From assembly GCF_000805335.1 (NCBI RefSeq), contig NZ_KN708638.1:3485744-3549743 (forward strand): a stretch of 64,000 nucleotides of DNA, in the 5' to 3' direction. Shown piece by piece: positions 25,666-33,954 of this stretch; position 1 is the stretch's first letter; each line of letters starts with the position of its first letter. A model generated the notes under the pieces. That model worked only from the letters and a program-made list of their open reading frames with translations, was not told where the DNA came from and searched no databases. Source of the stretch: Streptomyces sp. CT34. Lineage in GTDB: Bacteria > Actinomycetota > Actinomycetes > Streptomycetales > Streptomycetaceae. Position numbers and translations under genes: made by a program.

Positions 25666-26589
25666 ATGGCTAGGGTCCGGCTGAGCACAGCGCTGCGCTT
25701 GGTCGCGCATGTCTGGCAACACCGCGCCGACAACGGCGACTTGAGCATCGAAACCGTCGAGCTCTACATCCAGATCATCGAGCGGCTCCTGCGCTTCGCC
25801 GACGCCCACAACGTCACCCGGCTCGACGACGTCACCAGCACGCTCGCCCTCGCGTTCATCGAAGCCCCCGGACACGACCGCCACCAGGGCATCATCCTCA
25901 ACCCGGCGGCCGGCACCCGCCGCCAGCGGCGCTCCGCACTCGAGGCACTGTTCTACGAGGCCCGCGCCCAGGGGCTGACCAAAGCGGCCCCGCTCGTCGA
26001 CCTGCCGCCTATTCCCCGGAGCACCCGCAAGCCGGGCACCCAACTGGACGAGGCCGACATCCAGCAGCTGCGCTTCCAGGCAGAACGGGGCATGCCCGAC
26101 ACCCGCCATGCCGCACTCCTGGCCCTGCTCCTCGCCGGACTGCACAGCGCCGAGATCGCCAAGGCCACCACCACCGACCTCGACCTCACCGGCGCCGGCG
26201 TGTGGACCGACGGTGCGACACGCACCCGCGCACGCAACTGCCCCCTGGACGACTGGGGCGCGCATGTCCTGGGCCTGCGCTGCGCCCACCTTCTGCGCGC
26301 CGGCGCACCCGGCATGCCGCAGCCTCTGGTCACCGGAGCATCCTCCGCCTACCGGGCCCAGGCCAGCGTCTGCTCCGGATTCGGCGACATCGCCCGCCGC
26401 AGCGGTCTGGCCACCTCGCAGCGCAGGGTCGAACCCAAGGACATCACCCGCTACGTCGCCCGCGCGACCCTCCAGGAAACCGGCCAGCTCTCCGAAGTCG
26501 CCCGTCGCCTGGGCCTGTCCTCACTCGACAGCGCCGCCTCTTTCGCCTCGCTCCGGTGGCTCCCCGACAACGACGGGGAGCCCTCATGA
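25666..26589 (+). CDS. Module A tyrosine-recombinase-fold protein, catalytically dead
   Basis: 307 residues from ATG 25666. The N-terminal SAM-like core-binding domain (SIETVELYIQIIERLLRFAD) and the C-terminal domain follow phage-integrase topology. Where integrases have TGLRxxE the sequence reads AGLHSAEI (Arg to His), the HxxR block is replaced by KDITRYVARATLQE, and the end LGLSSLDSAASFAS has Phe at the nucleophile Tyr position. All key residues are thus lost while the fold is kept. It overlaps the transposase-like gene by four bases (ATGA), which implies they work together. Homologous to 46787-47749. Confidence 0.82.
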   Translation: MARVRLSTALRLVAHVWQHRADNGDLSIETVELYIQIIERLLRFADAHNVTRLDDVTSTLALAFIEAPGHDRHQGIILNPAAGTRRQRRSALEALFYEARAQGLTKAAPLVDLPPIPRSTRKPGTQLDEADIQQLRFQAERGMPDTRHAALLALLLAGLHSAEIAKATTTDLDLTGAGVWTDGATRTRARNCPLDDWGAHVLGLRCAHLLRAGAPGMPQPLVTGASSAYRAQASVCSGFGDIARRSGLATSQRRVEPKDITRYVARATLQETGQLSEVARRLGLSSLDSAASFASLRWLPDNDGEPS

Positions 26590-28096
26590 ACGCCCCCAAG
26601 CGCAACAGCCGCGCCCGCACCAAGAAGAAGACCACCGAGGGCAAGAGCTGGGTCCTCGCAGCCATCCCCGACGACGCACTCGGCTCGGCGTCGGACGCCC
26701 CGCCCCGGCCAGGACCAGAGGCTCCGCCACTGGCCATCGACGAACGCTTCGAGCACCTCGTCCGCAACCCCGCCCTCTACGCGATGGCCCAGCAGATCCT
26801 GCCGCCTCAACCCCTGGGGAAGGTGGGACGTCCGCTGGCGTATCCGGCATACGTCTACTTCATCTTCCTCTGCTCGATCTCCATCTTCGGCTCGGCCCGC
26901 GGCACAGCAGCCCACCTCGCCCGCGCCTTCTGGTGGGACCCCGTACGCATGGCCGTCAGGGACTTCATCAGCACCGAGGAAGCCGACGCCCTCCCGCCCA
27001 CCGGCCCCACCCGAAGCCAGTGGAACTACTTCTTCCACCACCACCTCAAGAAGATCGTCCCCGATGTGCGCGACGCCAGCCGGGAAGCATGGATCCAACA
27101 GGCCCTCGACCACGGACTCATGGCTAACAAGTCCCGGGGCAGCTGGATCTATCCCGAGCGCGAGCAGTACTGCACGGCGACGCCACGGTCGCATGCCCGC
27201 CCTCCGACCACACCCACACGGAATTCATCGACAAAGAGACCGGAGAAAAGCGATTCCACCGGGTGGACCCAGACGCCAGCACCACCACCGAGGGCGGCGG
27301 ACGGAAAGTCTACGGAAACAAATTCCTCTCTGTAGCCGTACGAACAGCGAATTCACCCCACAGAAGGATCATCCTCGCCCTGGAATCCGTACGCCACAAA
27401 GCCCGCGCCAAAGACCCGCACCGCGACGACGAAGGCAAAGCCACAGTCCGCCTCGTCAAACACATCATGAGCAAGGCCCCCGGCCTGCGCGCCTTCACCT
27501 ACGACACCGCCCTGCGCGGAGTCCACCGCGCCCCGCTCATCGCTGAAGGCCTCGTCGTCTTCACGCCCCAGCACAACGGCCTTGAACCCCAGCCCCTGCA
27601 GAAATACAAAGACGGCTCGTGCGGCCACGACTCGCGCGGCCACGACCTGTACGCCGCCGCAGGGCGGGTATTCGAGCGCCACATCACCGTCAACGGCGAA
27701 ACCCACTACACACCCCTCCCGGTCCTCGAACTGGAATGCCGAAAAGGAAACACCACTCGCTTCTACCAGCGCATCGAAATCCCCTGCGCCAACACCAAAC
27801 ACTCTCTTCGCATCCGCGTCGACGAAACAAAAGAAGACCGAGAAAAAGACCCGTCCACAAGAAGGGCGCGATTCAACCGGACCGAACATCTCAGGCAAAT
27901 CGCCCCTGACACACCTGCTGGCCGCCGCCTCAAAGGATTCCGGCAGGACAGCGAATCCCAGCACTCGCGATTCGACCAGGCGTACCCGCATAAGCGGGTT
28001 CCCGTCTATGGCGCCGACGCCGCACTCCTCATTTACATCGGATACGCCTGGGTGAACAACTCCACCGCCCGAGCCCTCCGCCAAAGCAGCCCCTGA
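26586..28096 (+). pseudogene. Module A DDE transposase-like gene with a frameshift
   Basis: The frame from ATG 26586 runs to about 27170, then the homology continues in the +1 frame to TGA 28094-28096. At the break, GAGCAGTAC/TGCACGGC reads through correctly if one C is restored (EQYLHGDATVA), matching HQLIAGDGTVAKS of copy B. Across both frames the DDE triad is complete: D in HGDATVA, D in TYDTALRGVHRAP and E in RQDSESQHSRFDQ. The restored protein would have about 503 residues: an N-terminal region with FGSARGTAAHLARAF, then the RNaseH-fold core. A sequencing error is possible. Confidence 0.8.
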
Positions 28097-28115
28097 CCCC
28101 ACCCACGACCGCCAC

Positions 28116-28155
28116 CAGGCTGTGGCAGCTCTGGCTACAGAACTGCCACAGCCTG
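28116..28155. terminator. Terminator of the module A operon
   Basis: A perfect 13-bp stem (28116-28128 with 28143-28155) and 14-nt loop, 20 bp after the transposase-like stop. Confidence 0.85.
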
Positions 28156-28240
28156 ACCTCCAGCCCTGCACCGGCCGACTGCTGACCTGCCGGCGGATCC
28201 CATCAGCCGCCCGACGAGCCGCGCCCTGATCCCCACCCGC

Positions 28241-28334
28241 TACACTGTCCGCGGTGGCGCAGGCTTTGTTGCCTGCGAGCACCACAACACTGCCGGGAAA
28301 CAGACTGAACCGATTCGCCCACCTTCGGGAGAAT
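28241..28334 (+). ncRNA. Candidate structured RNA at the end of module A
   Basis: Begins at a possible -10 box TACACT (28241-28246). A hairpin at 28253-28283 has a 7-bp stem CGCAGGC/GCCTGCG with a 6-nt loop, a 2-nt bulge on the 3' side and an outer GGTG/CACC helix. TGCCGG (28291) follows, then ATTCGCCCACCTT (28313-28325) forming a second hairpin to 28334. Module B has the same landmarks in the same order over nearly the same length (49300-49383). It lies beyond the operon terminator, so would need its own promoter. No known RNA family is recognised. Confidence 0.45.
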
Positions 28335-28902
28335 TTCAGACACATTTTCCGACAGATCCCCGCCTCCGCGCCTCCGTGGGCCTTGAGGAAAATTACAAAG
28401 GCGCAGGTCAGAGACCCATCTCAGTGAGGCCCGGGAACGCCTATTCTCCGAATCGGGAACGGCTGTGGATCTTCGCAGGTCAGTTGGGAGGCGCCGCGTG
28501 ACTGACGCCTCAGCACATCCCGGCCTCTACACTGGGGCATTTCTTTGACAAGCAGGGGCCGATCACCACTGAGGGCTGAGCTGTCCACTCGGACGTCGCA
28601 GTCCCCGGCCAGATGCCCCAGATGCAGGGCGAGGCCGGTCATTGGGCAGCCTCGAACAAGGCAGGGAAACCTGTGAGTGAGGGCAGTGGAACCGCATCGC
28701 ACACTGCTACGCGGCCAGGGCACTTCTACATCCTTGGCAATGCGGAGGTCGGGGCTGCCTGCGACTGCACGGACCTGGCGGCTTCGTCTCCCAGGGCAGC
28801 GAGGTAGCGCTCGGCGATTTTCCAGTGGCCTGCGGCCGCCGCTTTATCGTCAGTCCACGCACCTCACGGTGATCAACAGTGGCTGCACCCGCGAGCGCCA
28901 GT
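28335..28902. other. Gene-free stretch before the DAHP synthase
   Basis: No credible gene. The sequence is probably degraded mobile DNA, given the IS30 remnant that follows. Confidence 0.4.
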
Positions 28903-29008
28903 CACTGCCGTGCCTGGACGCCGTCGCCGCCGAACTCAACGGCCGCCCACGCACACGCTCGGCCGGGAAACCCCAGCCGAGCGTCTGGCTAAACTGCTCG
29001 CGACTTGA
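28903..29008 (+). pseudogene. IS30-family transposase, C-terminal remnant
   Basis: The translation LPCLDAVAAELNGRPR is the conserved end of IS30 transposases. One base later the frame changes to ETPAERLAKLLAT followed by TGA at 29006-29008, the normal C-terminus. So about 35 codons survive with a frameshift between the two blocks; the rest of the element is gone. Confidence 0.7.
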
Positions 29009-29107
29009 TCAACTCACCGCGGCGTTGCAACGACCCCTCGGATTCGCCCGTGGGCCACTCACTCTCCTCACGCGTTGCCAGCCCAGGCGCTGCGAACTCA
29101 CCTGCGG

Positions 29108-30511
29108 TCAGTCAGCGCAGCCCGCAGATTTGCTGCTGCCTCGACGGCGGGCTGCGGTCTCCGTTAGAAAATCGGCCACCAGGAACGCGAGATCAAGTGA
29201 CTGGTGGCGGTTCAAACGGGGGTCGCAGGTTGACTCGTACCGGAATGCTAGGTCCGCAAAGCCGATCTCTTGGCCGCCGCCGACGCATTCGGTGACGTCG
29301 TTTCCGGTCAGCTCCACGTGGATGCCGCCAGGGTGGGTGCCAAGTTCGTGGTGGACCTCGAAGAAGCCTCTGACCTCGTCAAGGACATCGTCGAAGCGAC
29401 GTGTCTTGTGGCCGGAGGGAGCTTCAATCGTATTGCCGTGCATGGGATCGCAAATCCAGGCGACCCGGGCACCAGTGGCGGCGACCGCTTCCACGAGCGG
29501 TGGAAGCGATTCGCGAACCTTGTCTTTGCCCATGCGGGTGATGAACGTGAGCCGCCCAGGGATCCGGTCCGGGTCGAGGCGGTCGATAAGCCGCAGCGCG
29601 GTGTCAGCGGTCGTGGCAGGCCCAAGCTTGACACCGATTGGGTTAGCGATGTGAGAGAAGTACGCGACGTGGGCGCCGTCAAGTTCGCGCGTCCGTTCAC
29701 CGATCCACAACATGTGGCCGGACGATGCGTAGGCGTGCCCTGTGGAAGCGTCCCGTCGTGTCAGGGCCGATTCGTAGTCCAGCAGTAGCCCTTCATGGGA
29801 GACGAAGAACCCGGAGCTGTCGAATCCCTGTGGTCGTGCGCCTGTGGCGCGCATGAATTCGAGGGTGTGGTCGATGCGGTCAGCCAACCCCTCGTACTGC
29901 TCCCCTAGAGGTGAGCCTTCGATGAAGGCTCGGTTCCACTCGTGGGCCTGACGGAAGTCGGTGTTTCCATCGGCAATGAACGCCCGTACCCAATCGAGGG
30001 TGTCGGAAGACGACTGGTACATCCGGAGCAGCCGTTTCGGGTCCGGGATGCGGGACTCGGGGGTGAAGGGGAAGCCGTTGACTGCGTCGCCCCGGTAGAC
30101 CGGCAGTGTGACGCCTTCACAGGTCTCAGTCGGCTTGGACCGGGGCTTGGCATACTGGCCGGCGAGGCGGCCCACCTTGACGACGGGTATGGCTGCGGCA
30201 TAGGTAAGGATTGTGGACATCTGGAGCAGGGTGTTCAGCTTGTCGCCGACGGCGTCGACGTTCACCCCACCAAAGGTCTCAGCGCAGTCTCCGCCCTGCA
30301 GGAGGAATGCCTCCCCACGTGCCACGCCGGCGAGGCGGTCCCGCAGCTGGGCGCACTCGCTCCACGGAACGAGTGGCGGCGAGGAGGCGAGATGGCCCGT
30401 GACATTTTCGAGCGCGATCGGGTCTGGCCAGGTCGGCTGCTGGGCGGCCGGCCGACCGTTCCAGGAACCCGACGAGACGGTGCGCAACGCATCGGGAAGA
30501 AGTGTGTCCAC
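29108..30511 (-). CDS. Class II 3-deoxy-7-phosphoheptulonate (DAHP) synthase
   Basis: 467 residues, full length for plant/actinobacterial class II DAHP synthases. Hallmarks: FLLQGGDCAETFGG, VVKVGRLAGQYAKPRS, SSGFFVSHEGLLLDYE, RMGKDKVRESLPPLVEAV, WICDPMHGNTI and GGIHVELTGNDVTEC. The Cys, His, Glu and Asp metal ligands are within these blocks. It condenses PEP and erythrose-4-phosphate, opening the shikimate pathway. Located beside sugar nucleotide genes and near a chorismate-lyase-like gene, it is probably a pathway-dedicated copy that raises chorismate supply. Confidence 0.95.
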   Translation of the reverse strand: MDTLLPDALRTVSSGSWNGRPAAQQPTWPDPIALENVTGHLASSPPLVPWSECAQLRDRLAGVARGEAFLLQGGDCAETFGGVNVDAVGDKLNTLLQMSTILTYAAAIPVVKVGRLAGQYAKPRSKPTETCEGVTLPVYRGDAVNGFPFTPESRIPDPKRLLRMYQSSSDTLDWVRAFIADGNTDFRQAHEWNRAFIEGSPLGEQYEGLADRIDHTLEFMRATGARPQGFDSSGFFVSHEGLLLDYESALTRRDASTGHAYASSGHMLWIGERTRELDGAHVAYFSHIANPIGVKLGPATTADTALRLIDRLDPDRIPGRLTFITRMGKDKVRESLPPLVEAVAATGARVAWICDPMHGNTIEAPSGHKTRRFDDVLDEVRGFFEVHHELGTHPGGIHVELTGNDVTECVGGGQEIGFADLAFRYESTCDPRLNRHQSLDLAFLVADFLTETAARRRGSSKSAGCAD

Positions 30512-30617
30512 GACCTCTCCTGCATAGTTCGGTCTGAGGTGTGCCGCCTGCTCGAACAGCTCCGTACGACAGGCGGGAGGAACGGCCGCACAACGAAGAC
30601 GGGCCGAGGGGTGGATG

Positions 30618-31487
30618 TCAGGCGCTGGCGAGTTCCATCACGTAGCGGCCGTAACTGGACGAAGGCGAGAGCTCCTTGCCGAGCAGGCTTAGTTGTTCCT
30701 TGCCGACATAGCCCATGCGGTAGGCGACCTCCTCCAGGCAGGAGATGCGGATGCCCTGACGCTTCTCCAAGACCTGGACGAACATCGCCGCTTCGAGCAG
30801 GCTGTCGTGTGTGCCTGTGTCGAACCACGCCGATCCGCGGCCCAAATTGACCAGGCGTGCCCTGCCCTCCTGGACGAAAGTGAGATTGAGGTCGGTGATC
30901 TCCAACTCACCGCGTGCCGACGGCTTGAGACTCGCGGCCCGCTGGACAGCCTCGGCGTCGTACATGTACAGCCCCGTGACCGCGAGATTGGATGCGGGGC
31001 GGGCGGGCTTCTCTTCCAGCGACACGATGGTGCCAGCGTCGTCGACGGTGGCAACGCCGTACCGCTCCGGGTCACTCACCGGGTAGCCGAACAGCGTGCA
31101 GCCGTCTAGACTCGCGGCCTCTTGGCGGAGCATGTCCGGAAGCCGATGCCCGTAGAAGATGTTGTCGCCGAGGACGAGGCAGATCTTCTCGCCCTCCGCG
31201 AAGGGCCCACCCAGCACGAGGGCCTCTGCGATACCACGTGGGGCTTCCTGAACGACGTAGCTCAGGGAGATACCCAGCCGGCTTCCGTCTCCGAGGAGCG
31301 ACTGGTACGCGGCCAAGTGCTCTGGCCCGGAGATGACAAGGATCTCCCGGATACCGGCCTGCATGAGAACTGACAGCGGGTAGTAGATCATTGGCTTGTC
31401 GTAGACCGGCAACAGCTGCTTGGAATGAACGCTTGTGAGCGGGCGCAGCCGGGTTCCGGAGCCGCCGGCGAGGATGATGCCGCGCAT
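30618..31487 (-). CDS. rmlA: Glucose-1-phosphate thymidylyltransferase
   Basis: 289 residues, the usual RmlA length. N-terminal nucleotidyltransferase signature GIILAGGSGTRLRPLT with the catalytic Lys in SKQLLPVYDKPM, then VLGDNIFYG with the metal-binding Asp, EEKPARPASNLAVTGLYMYD and GRGSAWFDTGTHDSLLEA. It makes dTDP-glucose, the first step of 6-deoxysugar pathways. Directly followed by rmlB upstream on the same strand (64-bp gap), suggesting one operon with the DAHP synthase. Confidence 0.95.
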   Translation of the reverse strand: MRGIILAGGSGTRLRPLTSVHSKQLLPVYDKPMIYYPLSVLMQAGIREILVISGPEHLAAYQSLLGDGSRLGISLSYVVQEAPRGIAEALVLGGPFAEGEKICLVLGDNIFYGHRLPDMLRQEAASLDGCTLFGYPVSDPERYGVATVDDAGTIVSLEEKPARPASNLAVTGLYMYDAEAVQRAASLKPSARGELEITDLNLTFVQEGRARLVNLGRGSAWFDTGTHDSLLEAAMFVQVLEKRQGIRISCLEEVAYRMGYVGKEQLSLLGKELSPSSSYGRYVMELASA

Positions 31488-31551
31488 TGTGTCTCCTTGT
31501 TCGGGGCGTCGTCTGTCGTGCTGATCGCGAGGACGTTCGGAGCAGTGGGCG

Positions 31552-32526
31552 TCAGGCGGCGGTCGCGGTCAGCGGTTGCCACCAGGAAGCGTTGTCGCGA
31601 TACCAGGCGACGGTCTGTGCCAGGCCCTCCTCGAAGCTGACCTGCGGCTGGTAGCCGAGAGCCCGCAGTTTGCCGTCATCGAGCGAGTAGCGCCGGTCGT
31701 GGCCCTTCCGGTCGGCCACGGAACGCACGGACGACCAGTCGGCCCCGCATGATTCGAGGATCACCTCGGTGAGTTGACGGTTCGTTAGTTCGCGACCGCC
31801 GCCGATGTTGTAGGCCTCGCCGGGGAGCCCCTTCGCGAGGACGAGGTCGATTCCGCGGCAGTGGTCGTCGACATGCAGCCAGTCGCGAACGTTCAAACCG
31901 TCTCCGTAGAGAGGGATGGAACCGCCCTGCAGGAGGGTGGTGACGAAGTGCGGGATGACCTTCTCGGGGTACTGATAGGGGCCGTAGTTGTTGCTACAGC
32001 GTGTGATGCTGACGTTCATGCCATGAGTGCGGGCGTACGACCGCACCAGCAGGTCGGCGCCGGCCTTGGCCGCCGCGTAGGGCGAGTTGGGCGCAAGCGG
32101 CCATTCCTCGGTCCAAGAGCCGGAGTCGATGGACCCGTACACCTCGTCTGTGGAGACGTGAACAAACCGCGGGACGCCGATGCTCAGCGCAGCCTGCAGG
32201 AGATTGTGCGTCCCCAGGACGTTGGTGGTAACGAACTCGGTGGAGCTGCTGATGGAGCGGTCCACGTGGGTCTCGGCGGCGAAGTTGACCACGGCATCGA
32301 CACCGTGCAGGAGCTCTGGCACCAGGTCCGTGTCCGCGATATCCCCCTGGACGAAGCCGAATGCGGCATTGCCTGAGACTGGCGCGAGGTTGGCGAGATT
32401 GCCGGCGTAGGTCAGCTTGTCGAGAACAGTAACCCTGTCGGCCATTACATCCGAACGACCGTCGAGCAGCCGACGGACATAATTACTACCGATAAAACCG
32501 GCTCCACCGGTTACCAGTACGTGCAT
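31552..32526 (-). CDS. rmlB: dTDP-glucose 4,6-dehydratase
   Basis: 324 residues. NAD-binding GGAGFIGSNYVRRLL, NFAAETHVDRSI, VHVSTDEVYGS with the catalytic Thr-Asp-Glu triad, SPYAAAKAGADLLV with the Tyr-x3-Lys pair, NNYGPYQYPEKVIP and NVRDWLHVDDHC. It forms dTDP-4-keto-6-deoxyglucose. No epimerase, reductase or aminotransferase for later steps is in the window, so either the sugar is finished elsewhere or the cluster is incomplete. It is divergent from the plus-strand operon that contains the glycosyltransferase. Confidence 0.95.
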   Translation of the reverse strand: MHVLVTGGAGFIGSNYVRRLLDGRSDVMADRVTVLDKLTYAGNLANLAPVSGNAAFGFVQGDIADTDLVPELLHGVDAVVNFAAETHVDRSISSSTEFVTTNVLGTHNLLQAALSIGVPRFVHVSTDEVYGSIDSGSWTEEWPLAPNSPYAAAKAGADLLVRSYARTHGMNVSITRCSNNYGPYQYPEKVIPHFVTTLLQGGSIPLYGDGLNVRDWLHVDDHCRGIDLVLAKGLPGEAYNIGGGRELTNRQLTEVILESCGADWSSVRSVADRKGHDRRYSLDDGKLRALGYQPQVSFEEGLAQTVAWYRDNASWWQPLTATAA

Positions 32527-33003
32527 GTTTAACCCACCCTTCGACGGGTCTCCCCGTGGGCTTCAATGGAATAAATATCCACCGGGCGGCGGGAAAGAGG
32601 TAATGATCAATTCCCCCCTCGCGCAGGCATCGCCCGGATTTTGCGCAGCCTGGGCGCAGGGCTCACGAAGCCATGACGATGATCGTAGAACATCGAACAC
32701 GCCTGCGCAACGACGTTCCCGGCGGAGCTCCATGAGTGATCTCGCTGGATGTACAAGCTGCAGGCCGGCACAGCAATGAGCTAACAAAAAGAGAGTCACG
32801 TCACTTCCCGACCGGAAGGTAGCGTTCCACTGGAATCGATGTGCGCACGCATGTGACTGCAATAGCCAACGAGTTGAGCAGCACCTTGAAAGACCTTGCG
32901 CATTCGATGGGTCGGTCGCTAGCTTCGCCCTCCATGGAATGTTTAGCCGCCCGCCGGAACAGTAATATCCAACTATCTTTCGGATTTCTTGCCAGGAGGC
33001 GGC
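32527..33003. promoter_or_regulatory. Divergent promoter region of the sugar/4-HB-type cluster
   Basis: A 477-bp gap with AT-richer patches between rmlB and the plus-strand operon; AGGAGG at 32994-32999 serves the start at 33004. No gene is credible. The long leader suggests regulatory sites, but no known operator was recognised. Confidence 0.5.
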
Positions 33004-33954
33004 ATGGGGGGCATGCTTATGAAATTCGACCGTGATGTTCAAGCGACGGTCTCGCCCGGAGCGCTGATCGAGGCGGAGACGGAGATCTCCCCGGACTCGA
33101 CCGTCGGCCCAGGCGCCTGGATCCGCTTCGGGACCGCCGTCAACGCGTCCGTTGTGGCGGGCGGAGTCTTCATCGGCTTCCGCTGTCGCATCGAGGCCGC
33201 GCACATTGTCTCCGGGTGTCAGATCGCCTCCTTGGCCCATATCGGCAAACAGGGTGGAGCATCGGTTCGGGTGGAGGCCGGGGCCTGGATCGGCGCCCGA
33301 GCCGTGATCGACCCCGGTGTCCGCATCGGTCCAGGCGCTGTGGTGGCAGCCGGCGCGCATGTCACCACCGATGTGCCGCCGGATGCGATCGTCGTGGGGC
33401 GCCCCGCGCGTCACCTGCGCTATCGCGAGGTGTTCGAGGACGGTGCTCCTGATTTCAGCGCCATTGTCGCCAGGGTGCGTGCCCGCAAGGACGCCAATCA
33501 CAAGCCGGTGCCCACCGGTTGGACCGCTGCAGGCGGCGGTGTTCTCGACGCCGACCTGTCGGGCGGCCCGCGAGTTGACCTGGGTGCTGGGGTGATCGCC
33601 ATGGGGCGCGCCGACGGCCCGTCGCGCCGCGGCGGCCTCCGGGTCGCTTCCGACGTGCGTATCGGCACGCTGTCCGTGCTTGAGGCATCCGACGGCATCA
33701 GCATCGGGGCCGGCACGGAGATCGGCCCCGAGACGCTCGTTGTCTCCAGTGGCCATGACCTGACCCGTCGTTCACTGCCTTGGCGAGGTGGGCCTGTCTC
33801 CATCGGAGAGGGCGTACGCATCGGTGCGGGAGCGACTCTCGTCGGCCCCTGTGTCCTCGGCGATGGCGCCGAGGTCGCCCCGGGCGCCGTCGTCGTGGGG
33901 GATGTCCCCGCACGGCACACCACATCTGGAGTCTTGGAAAGGAAGAGTTCATGA
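33004..33954 (+). CDS. Double left-handed beta-helix (hexapeptide) protein
   Basis: 316 residues from ATG 33004 (Shine-Dalgarno AGGAGG five bases upstream). Two sets of hexapeptide repeats are visible: GAWIGARAVIDPGVRIGPGA and AVVAAGAHVTTDVPPDAIVV in the first half, then GAGTEIGPETLVVSSGHDLT, GVRIGAGATLVGPCVLGDGA in the second. The HDLT stretch has the catalytic-His flavour of LbH acyltransferases. It probably transfers an acyl group, for example to the sugar, or acts as a sugar N/O-acyltransferase; the two-domain layout is uncommon. It overlaps the glycosyltransferase by four bases. Confidence 0.75.
   Translation: MGGMLMKFDRDVQATVSPGALIEAETEISPDSTVGPGAWIRFGTAVNASVVAGGVFIGFRCRIEAAHIVSGCQIASLAHIGKQGGASVRVEAGAWIGARAVIDPGVRIGPGAVVAAGAHVTTDVPPDAIVVGRPARHLRYREVFEDGAPDFSAIVARVRARKDANHKPVPTGWTAAGGGVLDADLSGGPRVDLGAGVIAMGRADGPSRRGGLRVASDVRIGTLSVLEASDGISIGAGTEIGPETLVVSSGHDLTRRSLPWRGGPVSIGEGVRIGAGATLVGPCVLGDGAEVAPGAVVVGDVPARHTTSGVLERKSS

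Noticed and set aside
32563..33756. Open frame of 397 codons across the divergent promoter region
   Set aside because: Low-complexity Gly/Asp/Arg translation antisense to the hexapeptide-repeat gene; no start signal.
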